Shown in pieces: positions 17,329 through 25,133 of a stretch of DNA of 48,111 nucleotides. The notes under the pieces are model-generated. The model saw nothing but the letters and a program-made list of their open reading frames with translations, did not search any database and was not told where the DNA came from. The stretch's first letter is position 1. Every line of letters starts with the position of its first letter. Source of the stretch: an uncultured Mucilaginibacter sp. (GTDB taxonomy: Bacteria; Bacteroidota; Bacteroidia; Sphingobacteriales; Sphingobacteriaceae); contig CAIPDP010000053.1 of the NCBI GenBank assembly GCA_903863845.1, positions 1 through 48,111 of the forward strand, given 5' to 3'. A program made the translations under genes and the position numbers.

Positions 17329-19288
17329 AATCCCTGATTAGAGCTTTGATATCATCGGATAGGTCAACTTCATAATCCATATTCATATTTATTAGCGGAA
17401 TTGGTTGGTTCTCAATTATATCAAGCATTCGTCGTTCCTTTTCGATTAACCGTGTGTGAACAGTTTCGTCAATAGAGCGCTCAGATAAGATATAATAGTA
17501 ATTTGTTGGATCGTCAGGTTTTAATCCAACTCTATGAATCCTGTCTTTCGACTGAAGAAAATTCGAAGCATTAAAATTCCTTTCAAGATAAATCGCATTA
17601 TGACACACCTTGTGTAAAGAAATAGACTCCGCCACGGCAAACGGATTAGCTATTAATACTTTAAAGTTTGAATTAGGATCGTGAAAATCTCGAATTATAC
17701 TTTCCCTTGTTTCGAACATTTCAGGTTGTGTATCTGTTTCAACAGGTATTTCTCCAATCAGCAATTTAGATGTAATCCCGTTTTCAAACAAAAATGATTG
17801 GAGCCCCTTAACTGTATGAATGAATGTTCCCCAAATAATGACCTTTTGGCCACTATGAATAATTTGTTTAACTATATCTTTAACAGCTATAAATTTTGCT
17901 GGAACCTCCTTTTCACTATAGTTCAATATATTCGATAATATTTCACTATCGTCTATGAAAAGATCACTGGTTATTCCTTCTTCGCTATAATATTTTTCAA
18001 TTGGTGATTTCAGTAGTTCTGGATTTGTTGCAGTTTGTAGCAGTCTAATGAATCTAGCTTTACTTAGTGTTGATGCTAGGTCTTTGTTGCCAGTGTTCTG
18101 TTCTTTAAAATAATCAATGTAGCTATTTTCAATAAAATCATAAATGCCTCTTTGCACTTCACCCATTTTAACAATGATAGGTTTATGCTCTGTAGCAGCT
18201 GGCAAGTTTAGATCTGATTTTCGTATTCTGATAAAAAAAGGTGATATATTCTCCACCAATTGTTTAACCCTAGGGTCAAAGCGATTAGCAGTCATATCCT
18301 TTAATTGGAATAAATGGAACTTGATTATATCCTTGTCAGGCCATATAAAATTATATAGATTAAAAATATCCTCAAATCCATTCGGGATTGGCGTGCCTGT
18401 TAATACCACTCTTGAAACACAATATTTCGCTATGGTTAAGACTGATTGAGCCCAAATCCCACCATCAGCATTCTTTATTTTATGCGCCTCATCAAGGACT
18501 ACCATAACCTTGTTTTTTTTAAGGTATAATATGATATTTTCTAAATTGAAAGCTACACTTTGATATGATAACAATGTAAGTTCAGGCGTTTCGTTAGGGT
18601 CTAAAATGGACAGCAGATGACCTTCTCTATCATCTTTTGATACACCACCTGATAATCTTTTTGAATTTACTTTGACACCAAAACACTCCTTATATTCATC
18701 TTCCCACGGACCAAAAGAACTTAATGGGCCTATAATGAATAGTTTATCTACGTGTCTCGGATCGTTTTCTTGTAGGCTTTTAAAAAATGAATATGCTCCA
18801 TAAACTACTGAAGTTTTACCAGCGCCTGGTACAGAAAAATTGCAAGCATTCATTGAGAAAGCTAAATGATAGGCAGCAAGAAGTTGCATGTCGTAGAGCT
18901 TTCTGTTTGTTAAATTCTTTTGAAGCGATTCTTTAAAAAATTTAAATTGTACAGGATCAATTTCATTATTCCATATCCCCTTTGCTTGTTTACTAAATAA
19001 TTTAAAGTTCTCTTCCTCGGAAATATATTGTTTTAAAACTTCTAAAATGGTGTCCCCATTAACGGTTTCAAAGCCGTACTTATTGAGAGCATCTTTTAAA
19101 GTAGTAAGTGTTCTTTCTTGTTCATCGATCTCATAAAATACGTTAATCACATCATCATTAGCCTGAAACCGTAAGTTGTCTGTGAAATAGAACTTGGCTC
19201 GCCTGTTATTTAATAATTGCTTTACTTCACCAGTTAAAATAAAAGCGGATTTGTCCTGGTCAATGTTGATAACAACTGCAGGTTTCAT
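17309..19288 (-). CDS. SNF2-type helicase/translocase
   Basis: 659 residues. Superfamily 2 motifs: PGAGKT at 154-159 (motif I), VVLDEAHKIKN with DEAH at 266-269 (motif II), VLTGTPIPNGFEDIFNLYNF from 295 (motif III, SNF2-like), and LQSKDRIHRVG at 578-588 (motif VI). About 130 residues before motif I are unassigned and may recognise DNA or a partner. Motif I lacks the usual DxMGLGKT of classical SNF2 proteins. The gene overlaps its upstream ParB-like neighbour by 4 nt and the DUF3883 gene by 20 nt. The likely job is ATP-driven movement on DNA that feeds the nuclease. Confidence 0.88.
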   Translation of the reverse strand: MKPAVVINIDQDKSAFILTGEVKQLLNNRRAKFYFTDNLRFQANDDVINVFYEIDEQERTLTTLKDALNKYGFETVNGDTILEVLKQYISEEENFKLFSKQAKGIWNNEIDPVQFKFFKESLQKNLTNRKLYDMQLLAAYHLAFSMNACNFSVPGAGKTSVVYGAYSFFKSLQENDPRHVDKLFIIGPLSSFGPWEDEYKECFGVKVNSKRLSGGVSKDDREGHLLSILDPNETPELTLLSYQSVAFNLENIILYLKKNKVMVVLDEAHKIKNADGGIWAQSVLTIAKYCVSRVVLTGTPIPNGFEDIFNLYNFIWPDKDIIKFHLFQLKDMTANRFDPRVKQLVENISPFFIRIRKSDLNLPAATEHKPIIVKMGEVQRGIYDFIENSYIDYFKEQNTGNKDLASTLSKARFIRLLQTATNPELLKSPIEKYYSEEGITSDLFIDDSEILSNILNYSEKEVPAKFIAVKDIVKQIIHSGQKVIIWGTFIHTVKGLQSFLFENGITSKLLIGEIPVETDTQPEMFETRESIIRDFHDPNSNFKVLIANPFAVAESISLHKVCHNAIYLERNFNASNFLQSKDRIHRVGLKPDDPTNYYYILSERSIDETVHTRLIEKERRMLDIIENQPIPLINMNMDYEVDLSDDIKALIRDYVQRTS

Positions 19289-20568
19289 TTACGCTTATCT
19301 TTAATTGTCTGTTTAAAGTTCCAAATGATCTCGTTCACCCGCTTTAATAAATTGTCTATTTCGGTATCTTCATAAAATCTTGGTACTTCTGTATTCACCT
19401 GTTCTAAAGTGTTGATAGCTCTTGAAATTAATTTTGATGGGGCGTTCGCTTCATTAGCATCCTCCAAAGTCCTTAAAGACTTGTTTAAGTTGCCCTGCAA
19501 TTGACCTTTTGCTTTTAAGGTCCAACCATCATCTCTTAGTTTTAATAGTTTAGGAAGTGAAACATCAGGGTTTTCCTCCCGAAGTTCATCAGGGGTCTTT
19601 TCGGAAGTATTGATCGGGTCAACCAAGTTGAAATGTTCATCTCTGAATTTTTCCCATACATTTTGTTTACAGAAGAAGCTTTCTTTTCCCGGTTTTGCTA
19701 TTGATCTAAATTCTTTACCTTCATATTGTGCCCTTATATAATCAAAGCAAATTATCTTTAGATCAGAAACATCGGATTGCTTATCATAGGGCCATTCTAC
19801 AGATGCAGTACCTGCTTTATATTTATTTAAATAGCCATTTAAATCGACAAATTGTCCTTCTCTCTTATCTAATCGTGTATATATTCCTGAATAACCTAAT
19901 GAATCAAGGTATTCATCCATAAGGCCCATGATTTCCAACCACTCTTCAACTTTGGAAATCTTTTCATTCATCATTTCAGCGATTTCCTTTGGCTTAAAGT
20001 TATTGTCAATTAATTGGTGACATTTAAGATACTTTTCAATGGGATTGTAGTCAAGTTTTTCATCTTCTCCCATTTGATAAGTGGTTTCCAACCGCATTAT
20101 CTCACGTGAATGAATTCCATCAAGTGCATCGTCCAATATGACGGCTAAAAAATAAGGTTGATTTTTAGAATCCTTATCATAATTCTTTTTAAGGATACTC
20201 GCTCTTCTGTTCCCGTCAATGATAACCCCGTCCTTAGTTACTATGCCATATCTTTTTTGCCCCCAACGGGCAAGGTCTTCCGACGTGCCTTTATTCCTGT
20301 CTTCTTTAGATTCCCATAAAAAGTTGGCAAGTATATCAGAGTCTTCCTCTTTAGCTGGATCAAGTTCATAAAATTGCCTTTCAAAAGATTTGGTCATGCT
20401 TAGGATACGGCCATTCCACTTATTGTATATCAGAAATTCAAAGGGTATTTTGTAAACACCCATTTTTTCCTTTTTGTTATCATAAACAATGTAGTCCTCT
20501 CTATCCGGAGTGGAGTTTTGTTTAATGTTTTGAAGTGCTTTGGTTCGGTCTTCCTGGTTTAATGGCAT
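19285..20568 (-). CDS. ParB-like DNA/nucleotide-binding protein, paralogue 1
   Basis: 427 residues, same architecture as the protein at 14961. Box TKDGVIIDGNRRAS with D118-R122 at exactly the same residue numbers, then the conserved YQMGEDEKLDYNPIEKYLKC, a helix-turn-helix-like FKPKEIAEMMNEKISKVEEW (191-210), YTRLDKREGQFVDL, and a coiled, basic C-terminus (TIKDKRK). It is placed directly between the methyltransferase (2-nt gap) and the helicase (4-nt overlap), so it is probably a core part. A DNA-sensing or modification-sensing role is inference. Confidence 0.78.
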   Translation of the reverse strand: MPLNQEDRTKALQNIKQNSTPDREDYIVYDNKKEKMGVYKIPFEFLIYNKWNGRILSMTKSFERQFYELDPAKEEDSDILANFLWESKEDRNKGTSEDLARWGQKRYGIVTKDGVIIDGNRRASILKKNYDKDSKNQPYFLAVILDDALDGIHSREIMRLETTYQMGEDEKLDYNPIEKYLKCHQLIDNNFKPKEIAEMMNEKISKVEEWLEIMGLMDEYLDSLGYSGIYTRLDKREGQFVDLNGYLNKYKAGTASVEWPYDKQSDVSDLKIICFDYIRAQYEGKEFRSIAKPGKESFFCKQNVWEKFRDEHFNLVDPINTSEKTPDELREENPDVSLPKLLKLRDDGWTLKAKGQLQGNLNKSLRTLEDANEANAPSKLISRAINTLEQVNTEVPRFYEDTEIDNLLKRVNEIIWNFKQTIKDKRK

Positions 20569-20570
20569 GG

Positions 20571-22286
20571 TTAATTACAATTGGCTTTGGTTGAAATTTT
20601 ATTGATAGCGTAAAGAGCTAAAATCTGTTTTTTGGGGATTAGTTCCTTTTTAAAGATAGAATTGTCAGTTGGCTTGTATAATGGCTCTTTAAATTTGATG
20701 TCGTTGATCAAATTAGCGACTGATTCAACAAGTTGAGTTGGTTCTAAGAAATTTTCTAAATTCTGCTGTTGTTCATACATTTGTTGTAGGAATTCACTAT
20801 TTGCAATTTTTTCGGCAAACCCATTATTGATTACCTTTAAAAAATGATTGCCATTTTCAAATTTTGAAATGATTGGTTCCAAATCTTTATAAAAATTATC
20901 AGGATAAATATCATGCGGAAAACCTTCTCCATTCCCGTACTGGATTGAAGTTAACCATTTGCTTATTTCTTTATCGTTTTTTATAATATCATAATTTGAA
21001 AGTGTAACTGTCAGATTACCTTCTTTAAACGGATGCCTTCTAAAACGTGACCCAATAGCACGTTTAGGTGTCGAATTAAATTTTTTAGCTGTATAGGTGT
21101 TCAGATTGTGTACGCCGTTAAGGTTAACAGTTTGTTGTATCCTAAACTCTGACAATACAGGAAGTTTAAGTTCTTGTCGCACTAACCCAGCGAATGTTCT
21201 GCTAACGGTTGCGCAAACTGCATTTCCTACCAAGCGCCACTTTGTGCCCTCACTTCCTATGAACTGATAGGTTATAGGAAATCCCATGATGCACGCAGCC
21301 TCCCTTACCGTAGGGGTACGAAACTCACCGTTACCAATCCTATTATATTCTGATTTGTAAATTATAGATTCACGTGATGTTCCAATCTTTGTAGCCGTAA
21401 TCGTCCGACTTGGCTTAGTTTCATTTTCAGGGAATGACATAAAACCCATGTACGGATGGTTGATCTTTAAAAAACGTGAATTTTTCCACTCGCATTCATA
21501 TAAGCCAGTATCGTAGAAATGATCTGACAATTCAGATTGTTTTATACTTAAATAGCTATATAACGGATCGTTTACTAGTTGCTCTTGAAATACTTCATTA
21601 GGTTTCGGTAGTTTGCTTTTAAGGAAGCCTAATGTCTTAAACTGAAGAAGGTTGGGTTCAAAAATATCGGCGCTAGCACCGTGGGTTTTTTCGGGGATTA
21701 TTAACTTCTCCTTAGAAATAATTTCACCAGTAATTACTCTTTTACGCGACTGAGGACATCCATATTCCGCTGAATTAATCACAATGCTATTACCTTCAAT
21801 TTTAATAGCGACTTTTGTAGGGCTGATTCGATATTTTTTTGCCCATTCATAAAGTCCAAGATCTTGAAAGTTATACTCCCTCGCAAGGTAGTTAGTGGAA
21901 TTGGTAACATTCTCCATAAACCAAGCCTTAAGCTTAGAATTTGGATGGAACTTTTTAACAGCTACAATTTTTAAAAACGTTTCGGTTAATGTTACCCCCA
22001 TAGATTTATCAGCTTTTCCTGATCGATTTGAACTTGAAAAGCTCACACAAGGAGGGCTTCCCAAGATCACATCTGTATCGGGCAATGCCTCAATAAGATC
22101 AACGTTATCCTTAAAGTTCAATATATTTGTAAGGATGCCCTTATTTTCGCCGAAATTATGAGAGTAGGTATCTATAGCGGGTTTCCAATAGTCGTAGCCG
22201 TTTACAATCTCAAATCCTTGTTGTCTAAACCCTTCCGAAAACCCTCCAGCGCCACAAAAAAGATCGATCACAGTAATATTATCCAT
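20571..22286 (-). CDS. DNA (cytosine-5) methyltransferase with C-terminal extension
   Basis: 571 residues. Conserved m5C motifs are complete: motif I VIDLFCGAGGFSEGF (6-20), motif IV GSPPC with catalytic C80, motif VI ENV (125-127), motif VIII QSRKR (179-183), motif IX around TITATKIG, and motif X VGNAV (353-357). The target-recognition part would be about 190-290. A further 190 residues after motif X (380-571) are unusual and unassigned. In the operon it would protect host DNA or mark it for the helicase/nuclease. A truncated vsr lies 22 nt upstream, as with Dcm-Vsr pairs. Confidence 0.92.
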   Translation of the reverse strand: MDNITVIDLFCGAGGFSEGFRQQGFEIVNGYDYWKPAIDTYSHNFGENKGILTNILNFKDNVDLIEALPDTDVILGSPPCVSFSSSNRSGKADKSMGVTLTETFLKIVAVKKFHPNSKLKAWFMENVTNSTNYLAREYNFQDLGLYEWAKKYRISPTKVAIKIEGNSIVINSAEYGCPQSRKRVITGEIISKEKLIIPEKTHGASADIFEPNLLQFKTLGFLKSKLPKPNEVFQEQLVNDPLYSYLSIKQSELSDHFYDTGLYECEWKNSRFLKINHPYMGFMSFPENETKPSRTITATKIGTSRESIIYKSEYNRIGNGEFRTPTVREAACIMGFPITYQFIGSEGTKWRLVGNAVCATVSRTFAGLVRQELKLPVLSEFRIQQTVNLNGVHNLNTYTAKKFNSTPKRAIGSRFRRHPFKEGNLTVTLSNYDIIKNDKEISKWLTSIQYGNGEGFPHDIYPDNFYKDLEPIISKFENGNHFLKVINNGFAEKIANSEFLQQMYEQQQNLENFLEPTQLVESVANLINDIKFKEPLYKPTDNSIFKKELIPKKQILALYAINKISTKANCN

Positions 22287-22308
22287 GATCGGAATATAGA
22301 CAGATGTT

Positions 22309-22557
22309 TTAGTTATTTAAAATCAAATTTTTCAGCTTTTCCACAACACTACCAATATTCGCTTTTATCTCACATTCCCAAACAGTTAAAACTTTCCAAC
22401 CTAAATTATTAAGGTCCTTTTCCTTTCTTTGATCTCTATTTAAATTTTTAGAAAATTTCCCAGTCCAAAACTCTACATTACTTTTAGGAAAATTGGGTTT
22501 ACATATAGAGCAGCGATGCCAAAAGCACCCATTAATAAATATGGCTAGCTTTTTCCC
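22309..22557 (-). pseudogene. 5'-truncated vsr (very-short-patch repair endonuclease)
   Basis: The surviving frame aligns with the C-terminal two thirds of Vsr: LAIFINGCFWHRCSIC, EFWTGKFSKNLNRDQR, and LGWKVLTVWECEIK, ending at 22309. Normal Vsr has some 55 more N-terminal residues that include the metal-binding catalytic Asp (PGxPDxV); here they are absent and the sequence runs straight into the 54-nt repeat at 22559. An ATG inside the repeat (22576-22578) keeps the frame open as an 89-codon chimera, but this would lack the catalytic Asp. I treat it as a broken gene. Confidence 0.82.
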
Positions 22558-22558
22558 C

Positions 22559-22612
22559 CGCTGTCCGAAGTGTTCCACTTCGGACCTCTATGCCTGTAGT
22601 CTATGACTACAC
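22559..22612. repeat. 54-nt double-hairpin repeat, copy 2 (right flank of island)
   Basis: Same element as 13641-13694, with three substitutions, one of which is in the linker and two in the loop of the second palindrome (TGTAGTCTATGACTACA), so both stems are preserved. Its left edge is the exact point where vsr similarity stops. Confidence 0.88.
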
Positions 22613-23128
22613 CATACACCAAAAATGCCGCCTTAAGCATATAGAGCGGCCTCCTAACCCCCAGGACATTAACTTTCATCACCATTCCCGGTCGCAAAAC
22701 ACCCAACCACCTCAAAATCAACCCCTAACCACCCAATACAAAAACCACCGTACACCCCTACACTCAAAAAGCGCATTTCGACGGGAAATACAGCTGTAGA
22801 TCAGGCAATTAGGTGATGCAAAATATGCACGATCGGCGGAGGAATTAAAAGGCTGTAAAAGAGCACTTTAACAGCAGGTGCAAATAGTCACCGTGCATAT
22901 TTGCGCATTTCGGGATGCAAGTAACTGGTGATGAGGGAATTGCGATTTCCGGTCGGCGTGGGTATTTTGAACACTTAAGCCGCTGAGGGTAAGGTGCTTA
23001 CAAAAACTGTTCAAATTAACCGGAAATGTGGGCGCCCAATTTGATGCGTTTTTAGGCTTAAAACGGCATTTTTAAAGCGTTTTAACCGCACTGGTACGCA
23101 TTTTACGTGAACATTAAGCGATTTTACA
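22613..23128. other. Intergenic stretch without a recognised gene
   Basis: 22690-22770 is nearly free of G on the plus strand (C- and A-rich, minus strand G-rich with several GG/GGG runs). 22814-22830 (core AAATATGCACG-like) and 22892-22907 form an interrupted inverted repeat (TGCAAAATATGCACG against CGTGCATATTTGCGCA). A hairpin with arms GGCTTAAAACG and CGTTTTAACC at about 23058-23086 lies downstream of pdxA and could help terminate it, though no T-run follows. The short open frames here have no coding character. Confidence 0.5.
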
Positions 23129-24184
23129 TCAATCCCTGTCCCGGCTCAGCTTGGTAATGACGAGGGTATTTTCGGTCAGTTCGGCCGTTTCGCGGCGGCG
23201 TTTAATGATGTGGATCGCAGCAAATAGCGCCTCGCGGAAGGATTCGTCTGATGCCTCGTTCTTACCTGCGATATCATATGCTGTTCCGTGGTCGGGCGAG
23301 GTACGTACAAAGCTTAACCCCGCCGTATAATTTACCCCCGATTCAAAGGCGATCTGCTTAAAAGGGATCAGGCCCTGGTCGTGGTACATGGCCAGTACGG
23401 CATCAAATTTTTTGTAGGAATCGTTACCAAAAAAGCCATCCGCTGCATAGGGCCCGAAAGCCAGAATATTGGCCGCACGTGCATCATTGATGGCAGGTAC
23501 GATGACCTCCTGCTCTTCATTGCCGATCAAACCATTGTCGCCGGCATGGGGGTTTAGTCCCAACACGGCTATCCTTGGCTTTTGGATCCAGAAATCTTTT
23601 TTCAGACTCTCGTTCATCAGCTTCAGTTTGGCCAATATCTTTTCAGACGAAATAGATTTTGACACCTCAGCCAATGGTATATGGCCGGTAACTACGCCTA
23701 CGTGCAAGTCATCGCTCACCAAAAACATCAGCACCTCGCTGGCGCCAGCGCGTTCCTGCAAATATTCAGTATGTCCGGGGAATCTGAAATCCTCGCGCTG
23801 TATATTATCTTTATTGATAGGGGCCGTAACCAGGGCATCAATTTCGCCGGCTACCAGGTCGTCAACCGCCCGCTGCAGCGAAAGAAAAGCATATTTACCA
23901 CCTGTTTCGTTCACTTCGCCCAAGTCTATCTTTACATCCTCTTCCCAGCAATTGATCAGGTTAGCCTTGTTGTGCTGCACCTGTGAGGGGCTGTTGATCA
24001 CAAAAAAATTAAGCTCGTTGCCAGGAATAGATTTGCGATGAAAGGAAGCCACCTTGGTATGGCCATAAACAATGGGCGTGCAGTAATCAAATATCTTCTG
24101 GTCCGACAGTGTTTTGATGATCACTTCCAGTCCTATACCATTCACATCACCTATACTGATACCTATTTTTAGTTTACTGCTCAT
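23129..24184 (-). CDS. pdxA: 4-hydroxythreonine-4-phosphate dehydrogenase
   Basis: 351 residues. The family start KIGISIGDVNGIGLEVIIK, the metal-binding HTEYLQERAG, and MYHDQGLIPFKQIAFESGVNYT are visible. PdxA oxidises 4-phosphohydroxy-L-threonine in the deoxyxylulose-5-phosphate-dependent pyridoxal phosphate pathway. It is divergent from rsmA across 163 nt, a pairing common in bacteria. Confidence 0.96.
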   Translation of the reverse strand: MSSKLKIGISIGDVNGIGLEVIIKTLSDQKIFDYCTPIVYGHTKVASFHRKSIPGNELNFFVINSPSQVQHNKANLINCWEEDVKIDLGEVNETGGKYAFLSLQRAVDDLVAGEIDALVTAPINKDNIQREDFRFPGHTEYLQERAGASEVLMFLVSDDLHVGVVTGHIPLAEVSKSISSEKILAKLKLMNESLKKDFWIQKPRIAVLGLNPHAGDNGLIGNEEQEVIVPAINDARAANILAFGPYAADGFFGNDSYKKFDAVLAMYHDQGLIPFKQIAFESGVNYTAGLSFVRTSPDHGTAYDIAGKNEASDESFREALFAAIHIIKRRRETAELTENTLVITKLSRDRD

Positions 24185-24347
24185 TTTTTGATTATTTAGT
24201 CATTCGGCACTGGTCGATGGGCATTAGAATCCATGATCGCCATGCGCCAACCGCCTTGCGCACTCACCACCCACAAAGATGCAAATAAAATATTTTACCT
24301 GTTACTGGCACAAATATGTATAATTTGCGCAAATATTTGAATCGGGC

Positions 24348-25133
24348 ATGTCACTGGTACGGGCAAAAAAACATCTGGGGCAACACTTTCTGACGGATAA
24401 AAATATCGCCGCCAAAATTGTGAACAGTCTGCGCCCTGCCGAAAACAGCTACAGCGAAGTGCTTGAGGTGGGCCCCGGCATGGGCATCTTATCCGATTTT
24501 TTATTGCAGCGAACCGATCTGCAAACTTTTTTGATTGATATCGATACCGAGTCGTACGAGTTTCTTCAGAAAAAATACCCCCAAATGGCTGAGCGACTAA
24601 TTAATGATGATTTCCTGGAGATGGATTTCGGCAAAATATTTCAGCGGCCTTTCGGTATCATCGGCAACTTCCCGTATAATATATCTTCGCAGATACTATT
24701 TAAAGTGCTCGATAACCGCCAGCAGGTGGTTGAGGTAGTTGGCATGTTTCAGAAAGAAGTGGCCGAACGCTGCGCAGCCAAACCCGGCAGCAAGGAGTAC
24801 GGTATCCTGAGTGTTTTTTTGCAGGCCTATTATAAGGTTGAATATTTGTTTACCGTGAAGGCCGGTGTATTTAACCCCCCGCCCAAAGTGTTATCGGCCG
24901 TTATCCGTTTAACCCGTAACCAGACTGCCGATCTTGCCTGCGACGAAAAATTGTTCTGGCAGGTGGTAAAGGCCGGTTTCAACCAACGGAGGAAGACGCT
25001 GCGCAATGCCGTTTCATCCCTCATCAATAAAGAAAAAATGACCACAGAGCCTCTGCTGGACCTGCGCGCCGAGCGCTTGAGTGTAGCTGATTTTGTGGCG
25101 CTAACAAATAAGATCACAGAGAACCGATCATGA
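24348..25133 (+). CDS. rsmA: 16S rRNA (adenine1518/1519-N6) dimethyltransferase
   Basis: 261 residues (KsgA). Start KKHLGQHFLTDKNIAAKI, SAM-binding EVGPGMG at 40-46, and catalytic motif NFPYNISSQ at 107-115. The C-terminal FNQRRKTLRNAVSSL is also typical. It dimethylates two adenines near the 3' end of 16S rRNA in late 30S assembly. Its last codon overlaps the next start (ATGA, 25130-25133). Confidence 0.97.
   Translation: MSLVRAKKHLGQHFLTDKNIAAKIVNSLRPAENSYSEVLEVGPGMGILSDFLLQRTDLQTFLIDIDTESYEFLQKKYPQMAERLINDDFLEMDFGKIFQRPFGIIGNFPYNISSQILFKVLDNRQQVVEVVGMFQKEVAERCAAKPGSKEYGILSVFLQAYYKVEYLFTVKAGVFNPPPKVLSAVIRLTRNQTADLACDEKLFWQVVKAGFNQRRKTLRNAVSSLINKEKMTTEPLLDLRAERLSVADFVALTNKITENRS

Noticed and set aside
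14120-22286. DISARM, BREX or Dnd-type assignment of the operon
   Set aside because: A methyltransferase plus SNF2 helicase recalls DISARM, but there is no DrmA/DrmB/DrmC-like gene. No PglZ, BrxC or DGQHR/DndCDE proteins are present either.
22309-22578. Intact 89-residue Vsr starting in the repeat
   Set aside because: The first eight residues come from the dispersed repeat and the catalytic Asp region is missing, so it was treated as a truncated gene.
23469-24041. 190-codon plus-strand frame inside pdxA
   Set aside because: Antisense shadow of a well-conserved gene; Ser/Leu-rich translation without domain features.
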